From Methanomethylicus sp964513415 (GTDB lineage Archaea; Thermoproteota; Methanomethylicia; Methanomethylicales; Methanomethylicaceae): 36,875 nucleotides of DNA. The notes beneath the pieces are model-generated. The model had not been told where the DNA came from, searched no databases, and saw only the letters and a list, made by a program, of their open reading frames with translations. The number at the start of each line of letters is the position of its first letter. Positions within the stretch are counted from its first letter, which is position 1. The stretch spans positions 1-36,875 of the forward strand of contig CAZEMX010000011.1 of NCBI GenBank assembly GCA_964513415.1, written 5' to 3'. Both the position numbers and the translations under genes were made by a program. Below are positions 31,601 to 36,875 of this stretch, piece after piece.

Positions 31601-33356
31601 CCCCGGCGAATCCGTACGTGTCCGTGCTGAAGTTGAGAGAGGTGGTCGCCCCGACCGTGAGGGTAAGGAAGGAGTATGCAGGGTCAGTGACTGTCCCGTA
31701 GCCAGGGGCGCCGTTCCCTGAGGACTGCAGGAAGAGGGTTCCGGGGTATGACGGGTCAATATAGCCAGGTATCGAGAGGCAGTCCTGAAGGCAACATATT
31801 ATGCTGTACCACGGGTACCCGTAGAGGTCCCTCATCGACTCGGAGATGCCCCAGCTGTTGCTCACGATGTCGGCCTTGTGCTCGCCAGTGTAGGTCCACA
31901 GGCCATAGACGGTGCCGTATGACTCAACGTCACGGGAGGCGAGGTTGACAGGAAGCAGGTCAAAGCCGCAGGCCCAGAGCTCCCCTTCGATGATGTCGCT
32001 CATTGTGAGGGAGGTTATGCTCATGATGCTTGCACCAGGGGCCACTCCGGGGAACCAGTAAGGGTTGCTGACGCCCGTCGCTTGGGTGACGTTTCTGGCG
32101 GCAGCGGTGTTTGCGCACATGGTCCCATGGCCGTCCAGATCGACTATGAAGCTGGCGTAGTTCCCAGCGGGATCTATGGGGAGCAGGACGCCCCCCCGGT
32201 CGCATGCGTTCGGCGACACGCCCCAGACGTCTAGGAAGCGCCCGAGCGAGCCGGCCGAGATGTCGAGGATCTTATCGTGCGTAAAGTCCCTTGCCGCGAC
32301 GAGGTTGCCATCGACAGTTAGCGCGGCCTCGTCGGAGAAGCTGTAATCGGGACTCTGGGAGTAGTAGGCGGAGGAGAGGTCGACATATGCGGTCTCGAAG
32401 AGGGAGTCGCGATCCTTATCGACTATGAGCACAGGGTAGAAGGCTGCAGACCGCCCCATGTTGCCGTAGCCGACCTGCACCATGACTCCGAAGTGGCAGG
32501 TTATCCCCGCTGGCACTATGCCGGTGACCTCCATGTTGGAAGGGAACGCCTTGCCGGCGATCTCAGAGAACGAGTAGCCATACCCCCAGAGGTAGATTGT
32601 TGGATCTAGCCCCGCGGTTCTGATGAATACCCTGCCGCCGCTTGAATATGACTGCAAGGTTATGTTTGTGAGGGCGACGCACTGCGCGTCTGCATCCAGA
32701 GAGGAGGGGAGCCCGTTGCCGTCCCTAGACATCGAGTCGTTCCAGTAGCCGAGGCCCGGCGAGGCGAAGTCGACCCCCGTGTCGATCACGGCGATTGTGA
32801 TGCCTGAGCCATCTATGCCGAGCGCCCACACGTCGCTTGAGCGGATGATCGACGAGGCTTCGGCCATAGATGTCGAGGCGCCGCCTGAGAGGGCATCGTA
32901 GGACGTGCTTGAGCCGGTAGACAGGCTGCAGATCGCTGCGAACAGCTCCTCAAAAGATGGCTTCTGCTGCCGCGAGATCGTGATGGCATCACGCAAGGAT
33001 GCGCCGCCATAGAGTAATGAATCCAATCCGATGTAGCTCAGCGATATGCAGCTGCCAAGCGCCCCCGATGCCCCCGACGCCAGGACCCCCGTCGCAAATC
33101 GGCAGCCGAAGATCACGGGCGAGAGGTGCAGGGTCAGGAAGAGGCCGTCCAGATCGGCAAGTATCGCGTCCATTGGAAGGTCCTTGACGACGGCAACGAC
33201 CCTGCAGTCTCCTTCAGCGGACAGCAGAGCAGGATCGATGGTCGGTGAGGCGGCGTTGCCGGAGCCGGATACGGGAGCACCTGCAGATGCAGGCAGGAAT
33301 ACGGAGGAGAGCATCAGAAACAGAAGCATGGCAAAAGAGACGGTTACTCTTCTCAT
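28647..33356 (-). CDS. Secreted, membrane-anchored subtilisin-family (S8) protease, 1569 residues
   Basis: Residues 1-25 are a signal peptide (RRVTVSFAMLLFLMLSS...PASA). The catalytic triad is complete: Asp192 (IAVIDTGVD), His410 (DLDGHGTMCA) and Ser640 (FSGTSMSCP), with oxyanion Asn548 (SSGNGAPG). The Asp-His spacing of 218 residues is far longer than in subtilisin and recalls pyrolysin-type enzymes with an inserted domain. A long beta-rich region follows, ending in Ig-like modules at about 1230-1530, two of them sharing an identical 30-residue stretch. The C-terminus is one membrane helix plus KRRRH, so the enzyme is tethered outside the cell. Many NxS/NxT sites suggest glycosylation. AAAATATAAC at about 33372-33381 may be its TATA box. 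Peptide scavenging is the simplest role. Confidence 0.93.
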   Translation of the reverse strand: MRRVTVSFAMLLFLMLSSVFLPASAGAPVSGSGNAASPTIDPALLSAEGDCRVVAVVKDLPMDAILADLDGLFLTLHLSPVIFGCRFATGVLASGASGALGSCISLSYIGLDSLLYGGASLRDAITISRQQKPSFEELFAAICSLSTGSSTSYDALSGGASTSMAEASSIIRSSDVWALGIDGSGITIAVIDTGVDFASPGLGYWNDSMSRDGNGLPSSLDADAQCVALTNITLQSYSSGGRVFIRTAGLDPTIYLWGYGYSFSEIAGKAFPSNMEVTGIVPAGITCHFGVMVQVGYGNMGRSAAFYPVLIVDKDRDSLFETAYVDLSSAYYSQSPDYSFSDEAALTVDGNLVAARDFTHDKILDISAGSLGRFLDVWGVSPNACDRGGVLLPIDPAGNYASFIVDLDGHGTMCANTAAARNVTQATGVSNPYWFPGVAPGASIMSITSLTMSDIIEGELWACGFDLLPVNLASRDVESYGTVYGLWTYTGEHKADIVSNSWGISESMRDLYGYPWYSIICCLQDCLSIPGYIDPSYPGTLFLQSSGNGAPGYGTVTDPAYSFLTLTVGATTSLNFSTDTYGFAGGYADDVIPWSGRGPTPAGYIKPDVVSVGMGGYVPTEVNYGHMSGLKAYALFSGTSMSCPMTAGAAALVAQAYLSANGEAPDPMTVKAMLKSSAADLGYDAFLQGSGRVDCAGAVGLAMGTEGIMLKSSASYDNIAQYLSHAWAFSNAYLGETPSTPPQGPLFDSSWFAGYVAPGSSSSATLILSNPAFSLCEVELEPQYYSLLEGGSFCLNGSTGDLPEEWRTNPEYGFGVGTIVSLPLNGISLPSNADIMTVQLSYPFTYFDDDGDYSAERRIMIFILDWIDYNSDGRCTPDECWLVTCGENIGSTVPAAVSFPSCKFQGQPVILVSQATGPSLVPYQIQVRFWSRSDWSWITLSSSLVEVAPRGTLAVTATMTIPPSATQGVYEGLILASCSCEGSDARTVAFPVSVAVPQLIDGNSLVVPITPASREALLYDPYSVGGLFDWGWRYESGDWKAWLVELPQDPEIIAAFVICNWSGEWTDIDLFSINSSWMIWDATDTPGNSNYWYNGIFRRETRSGGSYEWVSLSPEAGVHTVLMHNVLFNGDPSEAVEGALSLVKLSGLLHPISLRSGSYVSLPVNLSTGFTLTGLSARLSKVGALPDGVGYSISPSRVDAINATAEGRLTLSISIPSGAEEGSYSLKLTLGSDQFALLPELPSVTIDLVIDNTPPALSLSSPINGSILFDALPPILINFTDAGSGTNPYTAVLTIDGADVTNSSTLTDTSVLYVPESPLADGQHSVSLQISDNAGNTATASWSFTVDTTPPAVAGLSPAPASFVNSTMGIIMAECSDAVSGIDPDSLSLLVDSADLGAIFDSSCGCVLCPFAGLADGQHSVSLQISDNAGNTATASWSFTVDTTPPQINYTYAVPKNNSAVYGQQFLIACNYSDDNGIALSSLSLIVDGTEYVANATATPSGISLNLSLLVGMHAVILTVSDMAGNVAEASWAFTVSYDLVPLAIMAAVMAIVVIGSVVAVKRRRHPVH
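29023..29114 (-). repeat. 92-bp perfect direct repeat, copy A (protease gene)
   Basis: Identical over 92 bp to 29308-29399, at a 285-bp (95-codon) period. It encodes ADGQHSVSLQISDNAGN... near residues 1415-1444. Identity including third codon positions points to recent duplication or gene conversion. Confidence 0.85.
29308..29399 (-). repeat. 92-bp perfect direct repeat, copy B (protease gene)
   Basis: Second copy of the repeat at 29023-29114, encoding residues about 1320-1349. Sequences either side have diverged, so the modules are older than the shared block. Confidence 0.85.
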
Positions 33357-33436
33357 ATAGATCGCCTTTGTTATATTTTCAGCTAAAGACTATTGTGTGG
33401 AAGTATATTAGCTGGCAGAGAAAGATGGGCGATAGA

Positions 33437-33997
33437 TCACCATTTGGCGGTTACCTGCAGGCTGATCTCTGCGAAGAGGTCCCTTTTGGCCTTGCAGACG
33501 GGGCATATGAGGGGAGGCTCCTCTCGGTAGCATACGTATCCGCATTGCTTGCAGTAGAATAGCTTCATCTTCCCTTCGCCGGTCGCGACCAGGTCCTCCT
33601 TTTCTGCAACCTTGGCGGGGTGCTCCGGCGCGCCCTTGGCGCCGACAACTGTAGCCGACATGGACCGCTCGGACTTCTCATAGGGCCGCCTCTCCGGGAC
33701 TGGCGCCAGCTTTGCCTTGCCCTCAAAGACGTCCTTCCTCAGGAAGAGTGCGCAGTAGCACGCCCCGTACTCGGCAACGTCGGCATCCCTGTAGTCACAG
33801 GGGCAGATGATGTCCCTGTCGATGGCGAAGTTTCCGGTCCCGACCCTGCACGGGCATGAAGGATAGCCGTAACGCTCCTCGTTCACGGTGAGCCCGTCAA
33901 GGAGGTCCCTGATGAACGCCTCGTCGGGATTGAGGAAGTACCCGCCTGACCGCGCGTCGGATTCGACCCTCAGCCTGGTCTCCTGGATGCGCGTCAT
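33437..33997 (-). CDS. Ferredoxin:disulfide (thioredoxin) reductase catalytic domain fused to a rubredoxin-like domain
   Basis: 186 residues from ATG 33997. Three CxC motifs, CPC (48/50), CPC (65/67) and CYC (80/82), are those of the catalytic FTR subunit, which holds a [4Fe-4S] cluster beside a redox disulfide and reduces thioredoxin-like partners with ferredoxin electrons. The plant CHC is CYC here. After a Pro/Lys-rich linker, residues 146-175 are a rubredoxin-like knuckle (FYCKQCGYVC...ICPVCKA). FTR-rubredoxin fusions have been described in methanogens as ferredoxin:disulfide reductases. The ATG overlaps the glutaredoxin stop by 4 bp (ATGA), so the two are translated together and the glutaredoxin is the likely partner. 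Confidence 0.9.
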   Translation of the reverse strand: MTRIQETRLRVESDARSGGYFLNPDEAFIRDLLDGLTVNEERYGYPSCPCRVGTGNFAIDRDIICPCDYRDADVAEYGACYCALFLRKDVFEGKAKLAPVPERRPYEKSERSMSATVVGAKGAPEHPAKVAEKEDLVATGEGKMKLFYCKQCGYVCYREEPPLICPVCKAKRDLFAEISLQVTAKW

Positions 33998-34278
33998 GCC
34001 TTGAGCGCCTCGCTGATCTTGTCCTCGCGGAAACCGGTAATGAACGTCTTTTCGTCTATTATCACCAATGGGAAGCTCAGGGGCAGGCCCTTCGATGAGA
34101 TCTCGGATTTTATCTTCTCGAGGTCTCCCGCGTTGCATCTGTCGACGTCAACGTATTCGTATTCGATGCCATTCTCCTCTAGGAACCTCTTTGTCTTCTT
34201 GCACCAGGCGCATGTGCTGAGGGCGTAAACGAAGACCTTGTGTCTCTTCTCCTTCCCCTCAACTTTTACGATATCCAT
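33994..34278 (-). CDS. Glutaredoxin-like (NrdH/thioredoxin-family) protein
   Basis: 94 residues. KVFVYALSTCAWCKKTKRFL carries the CxxC site (Cys23, Cys26); YEYVDVDRC and FPLVIIDEKTFITGF complete the fold with the cis-Pro. The start at 34278 is preferred because a TATA box (CCGTTATATT, 34311-34320 on the - strand) lies about 35 bp upstream; ATGs at 34290 and 34302 are possible. It heads a two-gene operon with the FTR-type reductase and is probably reduced by it. Confidence 0.9.
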   Translation of the reverse strand: MDIVKVEGKEKRHKVFVYALSTCAWCKKTKRFLEENGIEYEYVDVDRCNAGDLEKIKSEISSKGLPLSFPLVIIDEKTFITGFREDKISEALKA

Positions 34279-34331
34279 GAGAATCCACATTAGATTATTC
34301 ATTGAGCGGAAATATAACGGTATGTGAGAAG

Positions 34332-35327
34332 TTAGAGGTACCCTTTCGCGCGGTACCATTCCACGGTCTCAGCGAGGCCAGTCTTGAGGTCGTATTTGGG
34401 AGTGAAGCCCAGCTCCTTCTTCGCCTTGCCTATGCTGTAGGACCTGTCGCTCGTCACTGATGACACAGTGCTGGTATGCCACAGGAAATTCTCCCGACCT
34501 GCAAGCCTGTTCAGTGCCTCCACGGGGGCGATCATTGCCTTGGCCAAGAGGGGGTGCAGATGGTGCCTGGGAGGGCTGCGCCCGCATATCTCGGCAAGGA
34601 TGGAGTAGACTTCAGCGTATGCATGGGCGCTTTCAGCGGCTATGATGAAGGTCTTGTTCCTCGACGCATCAGGCTTTTCTATTGCCAGCATGAAGCCGCT
34701 AACGACATCGGATACGTGGGTGAACTGGACCAGCCGCTGGCCATCCCCGACAATGAAGCGCGTCGCAATCGAGTTCTTGGCGAAGGAGGTGATCGTCCAG
34801 TAGGCCACATCGTCGACGTTTCGCGGCCCGTAGATGCCCGAGGGTCGGATTATGGTGTAATCAATCCCCATCGCCGGGCACGACCTGACAAGCGCCTCTG
34901 CCTCTGCCTTTGATCGCCCGTACTCGTATGCGGGGTTGAGCGGCGCGGACTCGTCGGCGGGAGGGGACTCCACAGGACCCATGGCCTCGGTTGAGCTGCA
35001 GTATATGAAACGCCTTACCCCGCTAGCAGCGGCGGCTTCGATAAGGCTCAGAGTGCCCTCGACGTTGACCCTTCTGTACTGTTCCTTCCTGCCATGGAAG
35101 GTGTAGTATGCTGCAAGGTGTACGATGACGTCGGATCCTTCGACCGCACCGGCGAGCGTCGACTTGTCGGTCAGGTCGATCCTCCTCAGCTCGGCGCCGA
35201 GGGAGAGGAGGGCGGGCTGAGTATCCGGATCCCTCACGAGACCTATGACGATATGCCCGTTGCGCACTAGTGCTTCGGCAAGATATCCCCCAAGAAAACC
35301 CGATGCGCCGGTCAGGGCGACCCTCAT
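34332..35327 (-). CDS. Extended short-chain dehydrogenase / NAD-dependent epimerase family protein
   Basis: 331 residues. The N-terminal nucleotide-binding motif is TGASGFLGG (about 6-14), followed by VIVHLAA, the catalytic Ser of YCSSTEAMGP and the YGRSK pair (about 138-142). The C-terminus has ELGFTPKYDLKTGLAETVEWY, typical of the extended SDR group. Dihydroflavonol-reductase/3-beta-HSD/OleD-like members act on keto groups of lipids or polyketides, others on sugars. The 4-bp overlap with the LuxC-type gene suggests a substrate derived from an acyl or aldehyde intermediate. The specific reaction is unknown. Confidence 0.88.
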   Translation of the reverse strand: MRVALTGASGFLGGYLAEALVRNGHIVIGLVRDPDTQPALLSLGAELRRIDLTDKSTLAGAVEGSDVIVHLAAYYTFHGRKEQYRRVNVEGTLSLIEAAAASGVRRFIYCSSTEAMGPVESPPADESAPLNPAYEYGRSKAEAEALVRSCPAMGIDYTIIRPSGIYGPRNVDDVAYWTITSFAKNSIATRFIVGDGQRLVQFTHVSDVVSGFMLAIEKPDASRNKTFIIAAESAHAYAEVYSILAEICGRSPPRHHLHPLLAKAMIAPVEALNRLAGRENFLWHTSTVSSVTSDRSYSIGKAKKELGFTPKYDLKTGLAETVEWYRAKGYL

Positions 35328-36781
35328 GATCCCACCCTAGTCCCGGGGCGATCATCTCGAACGTATAGTGAGTAGGTGAACGAGCCTGCCAGGCTGACCC
35401 CGTCATACGGCTCGACAGCGCTCCTCATGAACATGTTCCCGAGGGGTACGATCCGGTAGACGCCCTCCTTGGACAGCGCCTCAAGAAGAATCGACCTTGT
35501 GTGTTCAGACACTGCTAGACCGATCGACTGAACCCGGTCCACCCCCATGAATGCCCGCCTGGAGGGCAGGTCCCTGACGAGGCGGACCGCGGCCTCAGGT
35601 GTTTCGACCGCAATGATCTCTATGAAGCGCCGCCTATTCATCAAACCGAATTCAGGGGACGACGAAACGAGCTCGTCCAGCGTGCTTGAGGACCGCGATA
35701 CAACCACGGTCCAAGGGCTCGCCTGCCCCTTCGATGCCAGGACATTGGAGCCCTTGAAGAGCAGGAAGCGCCTTGCACCCTGCAGCGCAAATGTGGCCCC
35801 CTCGCCAAGCCTGAGGGGGTAGTCCGTGCAGAGCCGGTCCAGTGCCTCGCCTACGGCGATGGCGAATGCCTCCGCTTGCGCATACTCGCCTATGAAGGCG
35901 GCCTGTGTAGGCGAACTGCATAGCTGCTGGTCGTAGAGGACGATGTTCTTCGCGAGACCGAGTGCGGCGGCGGCATCCGCAGAGGGCGCGTCTATAATCG
36001 CATGACCCGTCATCGGACCGTTGACTATGAGGCGCGGATGGCTCCGGTTTTCCGCTATCTGCATGCAAACGGTGGTGCGGGCGGGCTCCCCGCCCCAGAA
36101 GTTGATGACCGCCAAGCCCGCCCTCGTCAACAGGTGCTTCAGGACGGGGCTGTCGTGCGAGAAGTAGCTCAGTGCCAGGGCTTCTTCGAAGAGCCTCGCG
36201 GTCTTAGAGGGTACCTTTGAGAGCGCGGAGTAGACCTCGCTGACCCCGGCGTAGTTTGCAAGCGAAGGCCTGAGCAGGGTCAGATTCCCGGTTACTAAGG
36301 AGAGGGTGGTAGGGATGAGTGGAGGTATCAAAGAGTTGCCAGAGCTTATTATGAAGACCGGCCCGGCGGGCATCTGGCGGATGTGCTCGCCTTCTGCTAT
36401 CCGAGTGGGCGCCTCAAGCGATCTTGCGCCTCCTATGAAGGAGGCATCGAGGTTCATCCGCAGGTTGGCGGAATTGAGCATCTCGGGGACTAGCGAGAAC
36501 TCAAGATCGATCATGCGCTCGCTGTATCCGGTCGAGGCGGAGAGGTTCTGCCTGAGCGCGGATAGCCTGCCAGAGGAGACCCTTCCCACCCATATGTTGC
36601 TGACCTCGTCGAAGACGGCCAGCCTCTCGGAGACAGGTATCGAGGAGAGAGACGACTGGATGGACCTTGCCCGAGATAAGAATGCGCCTACCGCATCCTC
36701 GCTGAGCTCCCTGACGCGCATGCCCCCGGCAGCTCTCTCGGTCGTCTCTAGGTCTCCTGTGCAGAGCGGGGCGATGTCCAT
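35324..36781 (-). CDS. LuxC-type acyl-CoA (acyl) reductase
   Basis: 485 residues, aldehyde-dehydrogenase superfamily, LuxC branch. The catalytic Cys288 lies in LYDQQLCSSPTQAAF, the LuxC signature. GPVFIISSGNSLIPPLIP is the cofactor-side segment, and RFIEIIAVETPEAAVRL and YRIVPLGNMF follow in the C-terminal half. LuxC reduces an acyl-thioester to an aldehyde with NADPH. The ATG at 36781 has GAGGTG 7 nt upstream, overlapping the stop of the preceding gene; the longer frame to 36832 is a read-through shadow. It sits in an operon with the SDR and a truncated upstream gene. In bacteria LuxC is paired with LuxE acyl-protein synthetase. Confidence 0.88.
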   Translation of the reverse strand: MDIAPLCTGDLETTERAAGGMRVRELSEDAVGAFLSRARSIQSSLSSIPVSERLAVFDEVSNIWVGRVSSGRLSALRQNLSASTGYSERMIDLEFSLVPEMLNSANLRMNLDASFIGGARSLEAPTRIAEGEHIRQMPAGPVFIISSGNSLIPPLIPTTLSLVTGNLTLLRPSLANYAGVSEVYSALSKVPSKTARLFEEALALSYFSHDSPVLKHLLTRAGLAVINFWGGEPARTTVCMQIAENRSHPRLIVNGPMTGHAIIDAPSADAAAALGLAKNIVLYDQQLCSSPTQAAFIGEYAQAEAFAIAVGEALDRLCTDYPLRLGEGATFALQGARRFLLFKGSNVLASKGQASPWTVVVSRSSSTLDELVSSSPEFGLMNRRRFIEIIAVETPEAAVRLVRDLPSRRAFMGVDRVQSIGLAVSEHTRSILLEALSKEGVYRIVPLGNMFMRSAVEPYDGVSLAGSFTYSLYVRDDRPGTRVGS

Positions 36782-36792
36782 GTTTGCGCACC

Positions 36793-36875
36793 TCACTTTT
36801 TGCGCATCATCTCTTCGAGGGTCCCGCCGCACGCCCTCTGGAGGTCCCAGCCCTCCTCCACGGTGAACCTTCGGA
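36793..36875 (-). CDS. C-terminal end of an upstream gene (partial)
   Basis: A frame entering from the right edge encodes RRFTVEEGWDLQRACGGTLE, then EMMRKK and TGA (36793-36795). The sequence looks coding and ends 11 bp before the LuxC-type ATG. It is too short to identify. A LuxE-like acyl-activating protein or an unrelated enzyme would both be possible. Confidence 0.6.
   Translation of the reverse strand, partial: RRFTVEEGWDLQRACGGTLEEMMRKK

Noticed and set aside
1..36875. tRNA, rRNA, CRISPR array, insertion sequence or prophage
   Set aside because: Scanning gaps by eye I found no T-loop (GGTTCRA) context, no regularly spaced repeats, no transposase or integrase and no target-site duplications. 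A tRNAscan and Rfam run would be needed to exclude small RNAs.

Overview
The window reads as a densely packed chromosome segment of an archaeon. The signs are TATA boxes about 25 bp ahead of probable leaderless starts, frequent GTG and TTG starts, an archaeal-type mevalonate kinase, a Dpo4-like Y-family polymerase ending in a PCNA-binding peptide, two MoeA paralogues (one fused to a periplasmic-binding-protein domain), and a heterodisulfide-reductase B-type protein. Genes are GC-rich and the gaps AT-rich. The HdrB-type protein, the ferredoxin:disulfide-reductase-type protein and the membrane [NiFe] hydrogenase suggest an anaerobe with a thiol/disulfide and H2 economy. A methanogen-related Thermoproteota lineage (Methanomethylicia, Bathyarchaeia or Korarchaeia) fits, but no mcr gene or rRNA is present to settle it.

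Layout. At 1-196 is the end of an unidentified + strand gene. From 9287 down to 229 (- strand) runs one long gene train: nine genes for a formate-hydrogenlyase/Hyf-like, membrane-bound [NiFe] hydrogenase, followed after 34 bp by a beta-class DNA methyltransferase and a ribbon-helix-helix protein. The formate dehydrogenase expected in such a complex is missing. Its place is taken by an HdrB-type subunit with two complete CCG (non-cubane cluster) motifs, a small protein resembling the C-terminal part of HdrC without cluster cysteines, and a four-cluster polyferredoxin. This is the most interesting system here: a candidate ion-translocating H2:disulfide (or reverse) oxidoreductase. Its promoter carries a perfect 11-bp inverted repeat just upstream of the TATA box.

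9496-16714 holds purB, an MFS transporter, a GNAT acetyltransferase, an Mrp/NBP35 Fe-S carrier, an ECF-transporter S component, a membrane-anchored DUF4430 protein, a YkgJ-type Cys-cluster protein and mevalonate kinase. The S component and the DUF4430 gene face each other, and both promoters carry the same 28-bp operator-like element, so they probably form a small vitamin (possibly cobalamin) uptake regulon. 17027-28520 carries a zinc-ribbon/HNH-like protein, a SecB-like small protein, GcvT, a polytopic membrane protein, the tandem MoeA genes, a zinc-ribbon membrane protein, a TldE/PmbA homologue, the Y-family polymerase, a DUF169 protein and a 49-residue conserved-looking small protein.

28647-36875 (- strand) holds a 1569-residue secreted, membrane-anchored subtilisin-family protease with recently duplicated Ig-like repeats, a glutaredoxin plus ferredoxin:disulfide-reductase/rubredoxin pair, and an operon with an extended SDR, a LuxC-type acyl-CoA reductase and the last 26 residues of another gene. 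I saw no tRNA, rRNA, insertion sequence or CRISPR array. All family names rest on reading motifs, not on database searches.
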